Assembly: GCA_934746785.1 (NCBI GenBank)
Contig: CAKVFO010000016.1
Coordinates: 1 to 33,021, forward strand
Reading direction: 5' to 3'
Length of the DNA stretch: 33,021 nt
DNA from: an uncultured Clostridium sp.
GTDB taxonomy: Bacteria; Bacillota; Clostridia; Clostridiales; Clostridiaceae
This document shows positions 5,673 through 15,461 of this stretch, piece after piece. The notes beneath the pieces are model-generated. The model ran no database searches and was not told the origin of the DNA. It worked only from the letters and a program-made list of their open reading frames with translations. Both the position numbers and the translations under genes were made by a program. Each line of letters starts with the position of its first letter. Position 1 is the stretch's first letter.

Positions 5673-8552
5673 CTATTCTACTTTATTATCTGGTTGAATT
5701 TTTTCTGAATACTTTCTATAAGTCTCAGATCTATTTGCATAATTAGGATAAGCTGCTAATATTCTATCCTTAAAGTACTGTTCATATACTGCTTTTGCAA
5801 CTCTGGCAGCACTACCACCATGTCCACCATCATATATAACTGATACAACTGCAATTTCCGGGTCATCTGCTGGTGCAAAACCTACATAAGTTGCATAAGG
5901 AGCTCTTCCAACCTCATACTGATCTTCTCTTGCATCGGCAGTACCTGTTTTACCAGCTGTTCTTATAATATCAGTTGGAAAGCCTGCAAATGCAGCAGCT
6001 GCTGTACCATCCTGTCCATCATTAACACTTTCCATACCTGCAACTATAGCATTCCATGTTGAGTCACTTAGCTTAGTTTCATCAAGTACTTCTGGTGAAT
6101 ATTCTTGTATTACCTCTCCATCTGGATTTGTTATTTTACTTACAAAGTGTAATTTATATCTTGTTCCTTTATTAGCTAATGTAGAAACATATTGCGCCAT
6201 CTGCATTGGTGAAAAGTGATTTACACCTTGTCCAATTGCTCCATATACTTGTTCTCCTGGAGATGTTATCTGTATTGCCACATCTGATACTATCATCATT
6301 CCGATTACATTAGCTACAGTTTTAGCTTGTTTTTCAATAGTTGCTGATGATGAATACTTCGCTAAATTTTCTTTATATTTTTCAGAGTTATTCATAACAT
6401 CTTCAACATAACTTATTAAATCTGATGAAAAATTATTTGCATTTATTTTTTCATTTCCTACTTTATCAAGTTCCGCTTTAATTCTATTTTTTAATGCCGT
6501 TTTAGCGTATTTTAACTGTTCACTGTCATCATCATTATCTGAATAGTCAAATGGACAGAATGTTATTGTTGAAGATTGTCCTTGATATAAACCTTGTTCT
6601 AAGATATCTCTCAAGTTAAATTTATATGTCTCCAAATGACTTTCTTTATTACTTGTAAAACTATATGTTTGTCCGAACTTTTCTTCAATCTCAATTCCTG
6701 TAGCTCTATTTGCATTCTTATTTTCCGGATCATATCCAAGCCCAAATTTCCAAGCATATTTAGCGACAGCATTTAATGCTTCAGTTTCAGATAAGCCATC
6801 TTCTATTCCTTTCATATATAACCTGTAAGCTACTTCATAAAAATAAAAGTTACAAGACTGCTCAATAGCACCTTTTACAGTTAATGATCCATGTCCCCCT
6901 GACTTCCAGCACTTAGGTGCAAATCCTTTACCATATAAATCTTGATGTATATTAAATACTCCTGAATCATAAATAGTTTCATCTGGGCTTATAACACCTT
7001 CTTCTAATCCTGCCACTGCTGTCATTGGCTTAAAAGTTGATCCTGGTGGTAATAGCCCTAATGTTGCATAATTATATAATGGCTTTGGATACAAATCATA
7101 TGTATCCGATCTTGAACCATCTTCCTTTAGAGGAAATAAATCATTAACAGTCTTATTTAATCCAAACTTATTTATTATAAATTGAGCGTAGGCTTCATAA
7201 TCAGGATTTAGATATTCATCCCTTTTTTCATCACTTAGTTTTCCTGAAGCAAAGTCTCCTGGATCAAAGTCCGGATATGAAACACTTGCTAAAATTTCTC
7301 CTGTTTTAACCTTAACAACTACCGCTACTCCTCTGTTTGCACCACTATAGTATTGTCCATTATCATTTGTAGTTGTTGTTGCATAATCTATACTATCTTT
7401 TAAAGATTGTTCAGCAACAGATTGTATATTTTTATCTATTGTAAGGTGTACATTATTCCCTGGGTAAGATTCTAATTTAAATAATGATTGAGTTGCTCTA
7501 CCCTTTGAGTTTACTTTAACAGTTGTACCTCCTTTAACTCCCTTAAGCTGATCTTCAAAAGCTGATTCTATACCTGATACTCCAACTAAATCAGTTGATG
7601 TATCATATCCCTTTAATTCATATTCCTTTGCTCTTGAACCATTTATTGAAGATATATAACCTAAAACTGATGAAGCCAAGTTTTTATAAGGATACTTTCT
7701 TACTGGCTCAGTATCGACATCTACGCCTGGCAAATCATTAAGTCTTTGATAAATAATTGAAGCGACTTCTTTATCTATATTACTTGCTAGTGTTACATTA
7801 TCTTTATTTTTTATACCTTGAATAAAAATCAAGTCTTTTACAACTAAATATTTTCTTATATCGCTTATAGAATATTCTTTTAAGATTAAGTTAGTTAATT
7901 CCTTACCGCTCATATTGTCATATTCTTTCTGCTTTTCCTCACTTGGATCAGAATCAATTAATTTTATTAAATTGTATCTTTTTACCAATCCATATAATAT
8001 TTCTTCATCAGATATATCTAAAAGCTTAGAATTGATTTGTGTTAACTGGCTGTCCTTTAAATTATCACCTTCTACATCTGGAAATAAATCATTCTTTATA
8101 TCATCATTAAATCCTCTATCTTTTAAGAATCTTAATCTTTCAGATTCCTTATCACTTTGTTCTGTTGATGAATATTTAAAATAAACATCGCCATCATCGT
8201 CAATTTTTATTTTTAAATCGTCTTCTAATTTATCTCCAATTATATTCATTAGTAAATCTACAGTATCAAAAAAGCTTTTCTCTGTTTCATCAGTTGATGT
8301 ATATGTTACTATATATGTTTGTTCGTTTGTAGCTAAAATATTTCCCCTTGAATCATATATATTTCCTCTTGGTGCATTTGCCGATATAAATTTTGTGGAT
8401 GTTGTATCTGCCTTTTCTTTATAGTCATCATGCTTATAAACCTGCAAATATAATAATTTTAATATAATAGCTGAAAATATTAATCCCATAATTATAAAAT
8501 ATACATTAAATCTTAATAACTTTTTTTTCTTTTTGGGTTTATTAACTATCAT
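5673..8552 (-). CDS. PBP2-type class B penicillin-binding protein, second tandem copy
   Basis: This is a monofunctional transpeptidase, 959 residues from the ATG at 8552. One transmembrane anchor lies at about 17-39, then a PBP dimerisation domain, then the transpeptidase domain with STFK (about 505-508), SCN (566-568) and KTG (868-870). It should cross-link peptidoglycan with a SEDS partner such as RodA. The ATG at 8552 is chosen over a TTG at 8564 because the GGAGG ribosome site lies inside those four extra codons and because the paralogue starts with the same MIVNKPKKKK. It is far longer than typical PBP2 (about 600-700). Extra sequence lies at about 90-250 and about 620-765, between SCN and the IGQG motif. 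It is closely related to the gene immediately upstream and has its own promoter and terminator. Confidence 0.92.
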   Translation of the reverse strand: MIVNKPKKKKKLLRFNVYFIIMGLIFSAIILKLLYLQVYKHDDYKEKADTTSTKFISANAPRGNIYDSRGNILATNEQTYIVTYTSTDETEKSFFDTVDLLMNIIGDKLEDDLKIKIDDDGDVYFKYSSTEQSDKESERLRFLKDRGFNDDIKNDLFPDVEGDNLKDSQLTQINSKLLDISDEEILYGLVKRYNLIKLIDSDPSEEKQKEYDNMSGKELTNLILKEYSISDIRKYLVVKDLIFIQGIKNKDNVTLASNIDKEVASIIYQRLNDLPGVDVDTEPVRKYPYKNLASSVLGYISSINGSRAKEYELKGYDTSTDLVGVSGIESAFEDQLKGVKGGTTVKVNSKGRATQSLFKLESYPGNNVHLTIDKNIQSVAEQSLKDSIDYATTTTNDNGQYYSGANRGVAVVVKVKTGEILASVSYPDFDPGDFASGKLSDEKRDEYLNPDYEAYAQFIINKFGLNKTVNDLFPLKEDGSRSDTYDLYPKPLYNYATLGLLPPGSTFKPMTAVAGLEEGVISPDETIYDSGVFNIHQDLYGKGFAPKCWKSGGHGSLTVKGAIEQSCNFYFYEVAYRLYMKGIEDGLSETEALNAVAKYAWKFGLGYDPENKNANRATGIEIEEKFGQTYSFTSNKESHLETYKFNLRDILEQGLYQGQSSTITFCPFDYSDNDDDSEQLKYAKTALKNRIKAELDKVGNEKINANNFSSDLISYVEDVMNNSEKYKENLAKYSSSATIEKQAKTVANVIGMMIVSDVAIQITSPGEQVYGAIGQGVNHFSPMQMAQYVSTLANKGTRYKLHFVSKITNPDGEVIQEYSPEVLDETKLSDSTWNAIVAGMESVNDGQDGTAAAAFAGFPTDIIRTAGKTGTADAREDQYEVGRAPYATYVGFAPADDPEIAVVSVIYDGGHGGSAARVAKAVYEQYFKDRILAAYPNYANRSETYRKYSEKIQPDNKVE

Positions 8553-8609
8553 TTCAACCTCCAATAACCTTTGTATTTATTAATATGATTTTCCTCATTT
8601 CTCTATGTA

Positions 8610-8618
8610 ATTATACCA
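8610..8618 (-). promoter_or_regulatory. extended -10 promoter of PBP2-2
   Basis: TGGTATAAT on the minus strand (TGnTATAAT) lies about 58 bp before the ATG, between the PBP2-1 terminator and PBP2-2. The -35 match is weak. Its position suggests that the second copy is expressed independently of the mre operon. Confidence 0.5.
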
Positions 8619-8660
8619 TTTATACACTTATATAGTAACTTTGTAACAAAAAAGTAATAA

Positions 8661-8703
8661 ATAAAAAGGAACCTTATAACTAATTTATTATAAGATTCCT
8701 TTT
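8661..8703 (-). terminator. terminator of the maf-radC-mreBCD-PBP2 operon
   Basis: The arms 8664-8678 and 8689-8703 (AAAAGGAACCTTATA / TATAAGATTCCTTTT) form a 15-bp stem. Its one mismatch becomes G-U when read on the minus strand. Ts follow the stem. Confidence 0.8.
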
Positions 8704-8710
8704 ACCTATT

Positions 8711-11584
8711 TTATTCACTAATTTTATTATCTTTTGGTGCTCCTACAACATACTTTTGATAAGAGCTTGATGAATCAGCATACCCTGGATATTGAGTTGC
8801 TAACTCATCTTTAAAATAAGCTTCATAAACTGCTTTTGCTACTGGTGCAACTGATGAACCATGTCCACCATCATATATTACACCAACGAAAGCTATTTCT
8901 GGATCATCTAAAGGTGCAAAACTTATGTAAGTTGCATAAGCTGCTCTTCCAACCTCAGATTGGTTTTCACCAAAATCGGCAGTACCTGTCTTTCCTCCAG
9001 TTCTTATTGGAAAACTTGCAAATACAGAAGCGGCTGTTCCACCTTCGTCATTATTTGCCTTATACATTCCTTCTCTTACAGCTAATATAGTAGATTGTGA
9101 AATATTAAGTTCATCTAAAACCTCTGGACTAAATTCTTCAATTATCTGTCCATCTGGATTAGTGATTTTATCCACAAAATGAAGTTTATATCTAGTTCCT
9201 CCATTAGCAAGTGTTGATACATACCCTGCAAGCTGCATAGGTGTAAAATTATTAATCCCTTGACCTATAGCAGAATACACTTCTTGAGCTGGAGATATTA
9301 TTTCTGAACCTTTATCATTAATTACAAATCTTGCAATTATATCAGCAATAACCTGAGCTTGAGAATCAAGATTAAAACTTCTTTTACTTGCTTCAACATT
9401 TTCTTTATACTTTTCAGAATTATTCATTATAGTTTTTATATCGTCTATAAGTGTCTTAGCAAAATCATCAGCTCCTAATGCATCTTCACTAGTTCCAATT
9501 TGTGAAAATCTATAATTTATCTTTTCTTTTAATGCTAACTTAGCATCTTTAACCTTTTCATTATCATCCTCATTAGCAGAATAATCAAAAGGAATAAATG
9601 TTTGAATACCTCTATAATCTCCCGATTCTAAATAATCTCTTAATTCGAATTTAGCATAAAGAATTGATTGATTTTTAAAGGATTTAAAATTATATACCTG
9701 ACCAAAGTTTTCTTCTATTTCAATACCTGTACTTGCTTTTTCTTTACTATCTGGATCAATTCCAAGTCCAAATTTCCAAGCATATTTAGCTAATGAATCT
9801 AAAGCTTCTATATTACTTCCTGCCTGTTTATATAATCTATATGCTACTTCATAAAAATAATAGTTGCATGAAACTTCTAATGCATGAGTTATATCGGTGG
9901 CTCCGTGACTACTATGGTAATTTGTATATATCAAACATTCTGGTCCAAAAGATTTTCCATAAGTTTCTGGATGTGTATTAAATACTCCATTATCATATAT
10001 AGTTTCTCCAGCTGCAACCACTCCTGATTCTAAACCTGCCACTCCAGTTAACGGCTTAAATGTAGAACCTGGAGGAATAAGTCCTTGAGTAGCATAATTG
10101 TAAAATGCTCTTGGATATAAATCATAAGGATCTGTTCTAACTCCATTTTGAATTGGGAACAATTCATCTATCCCTTTCTTCATACCTCTTGAAGAAACAA
10201 AATTTTCTGCAAAGCTATTTAAATCAGGATTAAAGTAATTTGCTATAATATCTGCACTCTTTTCCTTATTAACAGTAAACATATTAGGATCATAGTTAGG
10301 GTACGAAACACTTGCAAGAATTCTTCCTGTTTTAACTTCTACAGCAACTACAGCTCCTCTATTAGCTCCTGGATAAGGACTATACGAGTTCCTTATACTT
10401 TCCATAGTATCAATTAATGACTGCTCTGCTGCATATTGAACATCCTTATCTATTGTAAGATGTACACTATTACCTGGATATGATTCAAGCTTAAACAACT
10501 GTTCTGTTTCTTTTCCTTTTGAATTAATCTTTACTGTTGTGCCACCTTTAACACCTTTTAACTGTTCTTCAAAAGCAGCTTCTATTCCTGAAATTCCAAT
10601 TAAATCTGTTGAAACATTATATCCTCTAAGTTCATACTTTTCTTGATTAGAACTATCGATAGAAGATAAATATCCCAATACAGATGAACCTAAAGTATTA
10701 TAAGGATAATATCTAGTTGGTTCTAATGTTATTTCAATACCTGGTAAATCATTTAACATTTGAAGTATTATTAAAGATGTATCCTTTTGAATATTACTTG
10801 CTAAAGTTGCCGATTTATATCCTTTAAATCCCTGCATCTTTAATGCATCTTTTACTAGAATATATAGCCTTATTTGATCATAGCTATAATCCTTTAATAA
10901 TATTCTTGTAATTTCTTCTCCACTAATATCTTTATACTTCTTTATAAATGCTTCTTTTTCACTTTCATTCAAATCTTTTGCTTTTATATTTATAATATTA
11001 TAATCTTTAACAAGTTTATAAAAAATATCATCAGCTGATATTTCTAAAAGTTTTTTATCAATTTCATCACTCTGATCATCATTTAAATCTTCAATCTTAT
11101 CTCCAAACAATTTTAATTTAATTTCTTCATCAAATCCTCTATCCTTTAGAAATCTTAATTTCTGAGCCCTTTGAACACTTTCATCTGAACTACTATAATT
11201 TAAATAAAATTCATTATCTTCATTTATCTTTAATAAAAAATCATCAATAATACTCTCATTATTTTCATTCAAAATCTTATTAACTTTATCAATAGTCTCA
11301 AAAAATGACTCACTTGTTTCAGCTGTATTTGTATAAGTCATTGTATAAGTTTGGATATTTGTGGCTAATATATTTTCATTTGAATCATATATTATACCTC
11401 TTGGAGCTTTTTCAGACACAAACTTTGTTGAAGTCGTATCTGCTCTCTCTTTATAATCATCATGCTTCAAAACTTGAAGATAAATAAGTTTTGATACTAT
11501 TACAATAAAAATTACAGACATTATCATAATAAGTATAGTATATCTTGATAATTCTTTTTTTTTCTTTGGTTTGTTAACTATCAT
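8711..11584 (-). CDS. mrdA: PBP2-type class B penicillin-binding protein, mre-operon copy
   Basis: The 957-residue transpeptidase is the last gene of the mreBCD operon, the usual place for the elongation-specific PBP2. A membrane anchor is at about 14-37, the dimerisation domain at about 55-350, and the active-site motifs are STFK (507-510), SCN (572-574) and KTG (865-867). Its ATG directly follows the mreD TAA with no base between, and the GGAGG sits in the mreD 3' end, so translation is likely coupled. It shares the long insertions of the downstream paralogue (for instance NEDDNEKVKDAKLALK and NNSEKYKEN near 670-730), so those predate the duplication. The likely SEDS partner is the RodA encoded nearby. 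Confidence 0.93.
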   Translation of the reverse strand: MIVNKPKKKKELSRYTILIMIMSVIFIVIVSKLIYLQVLKHDDYKERADTTSTKFVSEKAPRGIIYDSNENILATNIQTYTMTYTNTAETSESFFETIDKVNKILNENNESIIDDFLLKINEDNEFYLNYSSSDESVQRAQKLRFLKDRGFDEEIKLKLFGDKIEDLNDDQSDEIDKKLLEISADDIFYKLVKDYNIINIKAKDLNESEKEAFIKKYKDISGEEITRILLKDYSYDQIRLYILVKDALKMQGFKGYKSATLASNIQKDTSLIILQMLNDLPGIEITLEPTRYYPYNTLGSSVLGYLSSIDSSNQEKYELRGYNVSTDLIGISGIEAAFEEQLKGVKGGTTVKINSKGKETEQLFKLESYPGNSVHLTIDKDVQYAAEQSLIDTMESIRNSYSPYPGANRGAVVAVEVKTGRILASVSYPNYDPNMFTVNKEKSADIIANYFNPDLNSFAENFVSSRGMKKGIDELFPIQNGVRTDPYDLYPRAFYNYATQGLIPPGSTFKPLTGVAGLESGVVAAGETIYDNGVFNTHPETYGKSFGPECLIYTNYHSSHGATDITHALEVSCNYYFYEVAYRLYKQAGSNIEALDSLAKYAWKFGLGIDPDSKEKASTGIEIEENFGQVYNFKSFKNQSILYAKFELRDYLESGDYRGIQTFIPFDYSANEDDNEKVKDAKLALKEKINYRFSQIGTSEDALGADDFAKTLIDDIKTIMNNSEKYKENVEASKRSFNLDSQAQVIADIIARFVINDKGSEIISPAQEVYSAIGQGINNFTPMQLAGYVSTLANGGTRYKLHFVDKITNPDGQIIEEFSPEVLDELNISQSTILAVREGMYKANNDEGGTAASVFASFPIRTGGKTGTADFGENQSEVGRAAYATYISFAPLDDPEIAFVGVIYDGGHGSSVAPVAKAVYEAYFKDELATQYPGYADSSSSYQKYVVGAPKDNKISE

Positions 11585-12076
11585 TTAAAACCTCCAGGCT
11601 TTTCTCATATCCTCTCTTTCAAAGAATTTTAAAATCACACCATATGAAAAAAGCATTATTACAGAATTGTAAAGTGCTGTTTTTATCCCCCTTAACAAAT
11701 CAACATTCTGATTTATAAAATATAGAATTATATAAATCCCTAATACTTTAAAAATTGTAGCTATAAATATAGTTATAATTGGTATTAATTTTTTTTCTCT
11801 CCAAATTCCATCTCCAATTATACCTGCTGTAAAGCAACACAACATATTAACTAAAGCATTCACTCCAAGGCCTTGAAAGAAGAATATATCTTGTAACACT
11901 CCACTAATAACCCCTATTATTATTCCTTCTTTCCTTCCATTTATAATAGAATATGCTATAGAAAATATGAAAAGAAAACTAGGCCATGCTCCTCTTATAG
12001 ATATAAAGGGTGAAAATGTGTTATCTAATATTAATAATATAGTTAACATTAAAATCAATATTATTCTCTTCTTCAT
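11585..12076 (-). CDS. mreD: MreD rod-shape-determining membrane protein
   Basis: The 163-residue protein is almost wholly hydrophobic, with about five membrane segments, and sits between mreC and PBP2. The segment GRKEGIIIGVISGVLQDIFF is typical of MreD. It is a membrane component of the Rod complex that links MreB/MreC to the wall synthases. Its stop codon abuts the start of PBP2, and 10 bp separate it from mreC. Confidence 0.9.
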   Translation of the reverse strand: MKKRIILILMLTILLILDNTFSPFISIRGAWPSFLFIFSIAYSIINGRKEGIIIGVISGVLQDIFFFQGLGVNALVNMLCCFTAGIIGDGIWREKKLIPIITIFIATIFKVLGIYIILYFINQNVDLLRGIKTALYNSVIMLFSYGVILKFFEREDMRKAWRF

Positions 12077-12086
12077 ATTCCACCTC

Positions 12087-12932
12087 TTAGTTATATTTAA
12101 TTTCTGTTGTATCTTTTGGCGCTATTATACATAATTCTTCAAGTTTATTAAAATCAACTGAAGGTTTAACTACTGCTGTTTTCATTACTTTTACCTTATC
12201 TTCTTCTACAGAAATAACTTCACCTACTCTTATTTCCTTAGGATAAAGCATACCAAGCCCAGATGTAATTATCTGATCCCCTTCTTGTACCTCTGAATCC
12301 ATTGGTAAATTGGATACCTTTAATAAGTACTCATTTGCATTATTTTTATACCCTTGTAAAATTCCTGTATTTTCTCTTGTACTCTCTATCATTACACTTA
12401 CGTTAATATTCTCATTTATTATCGTTTGTACTATTGACCAATTGTTTCCTACACTTGATACCTGGCCTACTAGTCCTACGCCTGATACTACAACCATATT
12501 CTTTTTTATTCCATCATTACTTCCTTTATCAATAACATATCCATCAATTACTCCATTTCCCGCATATGCTATAATATTAGTTGCAATATAATTATAGTTT
12601 TCATTTTGATTCTTTAAATCAAGTAAATCTTTTAGTCTTTGATTCTCTTCTTCTAAATCTGAATTTTCAGTAAGTTTATTCTTTAACTCCTCATTTTCTT
12701 TTGTCAATTCTTTATTTTCTGCCCTAACAGAAGAAAAATTAAGTATTATATCAACAAAATCCTTTAATCCCCTATTCATATTATAAGCAACTTTTTGTAT
12801 TGGATTAAGAGTATCGCCTGCTATACTCTCAATTCCTTTATTACTTCTACTTGCTGTTGCTGTAATTAGCCCTAAAAAGGCAACTGACAGCACTATTACA
12901 GTAACTGTCAGTTTGTTTTTCAAAAGCTTCAT
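12087..12932 (-). CDS. mreC: MreC rod-shape-determining protein
   Basis: The 281-residue protein has an N-terminal membrane anchor (about 8-26), a coiled coil (about 70-115, rich in Glu, Asn and Leu) and a C-terminal beta-rich periplasm-type domain (about 118-275). The latter includes the NVSVMIESTRENTGILQG stretch seen in MreC. It scaffolds PBP2 and RodA outside the membrane. The start lies 6 bp after the mreB stop and has a weak ribosome site, which suggests translational coupling. Confidence 0.93.
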   Translation of the reverse strand: MKLLKNKLTVTVIVLSVAFLGLITATASRSNKGIESIAGDTLNPIQKVAYNMNRGLKDFVDIILNFSSVRAENKELTKENEELKNKLTENSDLEEENQRLKDLLDLKNQNENYNYIATNIIAYAGNGVIDGYVIDKGSNDGIKKNMVVVSGVGLVGQVSSVGNNWSIVQTIINENINVSVMIESTRENTGILQGYKNNANEYLLKVSNLPMDSEVQEGDQIITSGLGMLYPKEIRVGEVISVEEDKVKVMKTAVVKPSVDFNKLEELCIIAPKDTTEIKYN

Positions 12933-12938
12933 CTATTT

Positions 12939-13955
12939 CTAAGCTCTTTCTTCCCTACTTATCTTGTCGAAGTCTTCTAAAGCCTTACCAGCTCCAAGTA
13001 CTACACAATCAAGTGGTGATTCTGCAATATGTACAGGCATATTTGTTTCACGATTTATTAAAGTATCTAATCCTTTTAGAAGAGCTCCTCCACCAGCAAG
13101 CATTATACCTTTTTCCATAATGTCTGCTGATAATTCTGGTGGTGTCTTTTCTAATGTAGTTTTTATTGATTCTATTATTGCATATACTGGTTCTTTAATT
13201 GCTTCTCTTATTTGAACTTCTGATACCTCAACAACTTTTGGAAGACCTGTTATTAAGTCTCTTCCTTTTATTTCCATTGTTATTTCTTCATCATCTATCT
13301 TATAAGCTGAACCAATTTCCATCTTTATTTGTTCTGCTGTTCTTTCACCAATCATTAAATTATATTCTTTCTTAATATAAGCTATAATTGATTGATCTAA
13401 TTCATCTCCTGCAACTCTTAAAGACTTACTTGTTACAATACCTCCAAGTGATATAATTGCTACTTCTGTAGTTCCTCCACCAATATCTACTATCATACTT
13501 CCTGTTGGTTCACTTACTGGAAGTCCTGCCCCAATTGCTGCTGCCATTGGTTCTTCCATTAATACAACATCTCTTGCTCCTGCAAGTTTAGTTGCTTCTT
13601 CTATCGCTCTTTTTTCAACTTCAGTTACACCTGATGGATAACATACTATTATTCTAGGACTTTTAAAAGAACTCTTACTTACAGCCTTTTCTATTAATGA
13701 CTTAATCATTGTATGTGCAACATCAAAATCAGCTATAACACCATCTTTTAAAGGTCTTATTGCTACAATATTTCCTGGAGTTCTTCCAATCATTTGTTTG
13801 GCTTCTGACCCTACAGCTAATGATTTTTTTGTAACATTATTAATTGCTACAACTGAAGGTTCTCTTAAAACTACTCCCTTTCCCTTTACGAAAACAAGTG
13901 TATTTGCAGTTCCTAAATCTATTCCCATGTCTTTGCTACTTCCAAAAAAGCCCAT
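12939..13955 (-). CDS. mreB: MreB actin-like rod-shape protein
   Basis: The 338-residue protein is of normal MreB length and has an actin/HSP70 ATPase fold. The phosphate-1 loop DLGTANTLV begins at residue 13, phosphate-2 is IVDIGGGTTEVA (about 157-168), and the adenosine motif MLAGGGALLKGLD is near 285-297. The N-terminal GFFGSSKDMG region could touch the membrane. MreB filaments guide elongation synthases around the cell. The ATG follows AAGGGGAAAG, 19 bp after radC. Confidence 0.97.
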   Translation of the reverse strand: MGFFGSSKDMGIDLGTANTLVFVKGKGVVLREPSVVAINNVTKKSLAVGSEAKQMIGRTPGNIVAIRPLKDGVIADFDVAHTMIKSLIEKAVSKSSFKSPRIIVCYPSGVTEVEKRAIEEATKLAGARDVVLMEEPMAAAIGAGLPVSEPTGSMIVDIGGGTTEVAIISLGGIVTSKSLRVAGDELDQSIIAYIKKEYNLMIGERTAEQIKMEIGSAYKIDDEEITMEIKGRDLITGLPKVVEVSEVQIREAIKEPVYAIIESIKTTLEKTPPELSADIMEKGIMLAGGGALLKGLDTLINRETNMPVHIAESPLDCVVLGAGKALEDFDKISREERA

Positions 13956-13974
13956 TGTTCTTTCCCCTTTCAGC

Positions 13975-14664
13975 TTACAAAATTCCTTTTTCTTTTAAAC
14001 TAATATATTTTTCATTACCTATAATAATATGGTCTAGTAAACTTATTCCTAAAATTTCACCACATTTTTTAATTCTTAAGGTAATATTTATATCTTCTTT
14101 ACTTGGAGACGGATCTCCTGAAGGATGATTATGACATATTATTATAGATGCACCCCCTGACTTTATTGCTTCTGAATAAAGTTCTCTTGGATGAACTATT
14201 GAAGAATCTAGTGTTCCTTTAAATATATCTTTAATCTTAATTATCCTATTTTTTGTGTTTAAAACAATTAATCTTAAGATTTCTTGATTTAAACTACTCA
14301 TTTCTATCATAAGCATATTTGCTATATCTCGTGAAGATGAAATATTAACATTGTTTATATTACTTTTAAGATTATTAAATCTTTTAAATAATTCTGATAA
14401 AGCAAGTATTTGAGCTCCCTTTACATCTTTCACGCCTTTAATTTTTATAACATCAGCATAAGATATATTTAATATACCATTTAAGCCATTAACCTCATTT
14501 AAAATACGCCTACTTAATTCCAATACATTTTCGCCCCTAGTTCCACATCTCAATATTACTGCTAGTAATTCTTGATTATCTAGAGTTTCTGCTCCAAAAT
14601 TAATTAGTTTCTCTATAGGCCTCTCTTCTTTTGGAATATCTAAAATTCTCAGATTGTTGTCCAT
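13975..14664 (-). CDS. radC: RadC-family JAB/MPN metalloprotease-fold protein
   Basis: The 229-residue protein has an N-terminal helix-hairpin-helix-like region (about 60-90, KIKGVKDVKGAQILAL) and a C-terminal JAB1/MPN-type domain. The metal motif HNHPSGDPSPSKED spans about 178-191. Despite the historical name, a DNA-repair role is not established for the family. Genes next to mreB often encode it in low-GC Gram-positives. It lies 38 bp after maf and 19 bp before mreB. Confidence 0.92.
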   Translation of the reverse strand: MDNNLRILDIPKEERPIEKLINFGAETLDNQELLAVILRCGTRGENVLELSRRILNEVNGLNGILNISYADVIKIKGVKDVKGAQILALSELFKRFNNLKSNINNVNISSSRDIANMLMIEMSSLNQEILRLIVLNTKNRIIKIKDIFKGTLDSSIVHPRELYSEAIKSGGASIIICHNHPSGDPSPSKEDINITLRIKKCGEILGISLLDHIIIGNEKYISLKEKGIL

Positions 14665-14702
14665 ATTATTTACTCCTAGATAATATTTTCCTCAATCCCC
14701 AT

Positions 14703-15269
14703 CTAATATACTTTTTTTATCATTTTATTTAATCTATTAAGCGGTAATCCTACGACATTATAATAACAGCCTTCTATTTTTTCAACAAAAACGCCTGCCA
14801 TCCCTTGTATACCATAAGCACCAGCTTTATCAAAAGGGTCTCCTGTTTCAATATAAGAATTTATTTCATCACTACTTAGATTTGAAAAAAACACTTTCGT
14901 TTCTACAGCATCTTTTAATATTACTTTTGTTTTTGTATTAATTACAATAACTCCAGTATATACTTTATGTTCGTTATTACTTAAAGAATGTAACATATCA
15001 TATGCTTCTTTATAATTTTTAGGTTTTCCTAATATTTTTTCATCAAGTGAAACCACAGTATCAGCAGCAATTATTATTGAATCTTCATTTACTTTATTCA
15101 TAATATCTTTTGCTTTTCCTAATGCAATTTCTTGAACATATTCTGAAACACTACCTGTTTTTTTAACTATATCTTCATCAAATTCACTTACCATTACAGA
15201 AAAATCTTTCACTATTCTTTTAAGTAATTCTTGTCTTCTTTCAGATGCCGAAGCTAAAATAAAATTCAT
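14703..15269 (-). CDS. maf: Maf-family nucleoside triphosphate pyrophosphatase
   Basis: The 188-residue protein has the Maf N-terminal signature ASASERRQELL (residues 6-16), the conserved ADTVV (about 70-74) and DKAGAYGIQG (about 146-155). The family hydrolyses non-canonical or methylated nucleotides (dTTP/UTP pyrophosphatase type). In Bacillus, Maf overproduction blocks septation. It is the first gene of the maf-radC-mreBCD-PBP2 operon. The ribosome site is AAGGTGTG. Confidence 0.93.
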   Translation of the reverse strand: MNFILASASERRQELLKRIVKDFSVMVSEFDEDIVKKTGSVSEYVQEIALGKAKDIMNKVNEDSIIIAADTVVSLDEKILGKPKNYKEAYDMLHSLSNNEHKVYTGVIVINTKTKVILKDAVETKVFFSNLSSDEINSYIETGDPFDKAGAYGIQGMAGVFVEKIEGCYYNVVGLPLNRLNKMIKKVY

Positions 15270-15388
15270 ATTATCACACCTTAAAAAGTATACCTTTTTA
15301 TATTATTCCTATTTTTTAAAATTTTAAACATTTATCTATAATTTATTTGTTTATTTAAAATTTTTTATACTCTTAATATACCTAATAT

Positions 15389-15417
15389 AGTTTATCATTT
15401 AATATAATGTGAAACAA
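15389..15417 (-). promoter_or_regulatory. candidate promoter of the maf-mre operon
   Basis: On the minus strand TTGTTT (15417-15412), a 17-bp spacer and TAAACT preceded by TG (15394-15389) form a plausible sigma-A promoter, about 120 bp before the maf start. No terminator-grade hairpin was seen between the upstream SPOR gene and maf, so read-through is possible. Confidence 0.35.
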
Positions 15418-15461
15418 GTCCGTTTGGTAAATTAAACATTTTTTAATTTTTTTTTAATAAT

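Noticed and set aside
13844..14128. 94-codon plus-strand open frame spanning mreB and radC
   Set aside because: It overlaps the conserved 5' end of mreB and the 3' end of radC in antisense; the translation is unlike any family.
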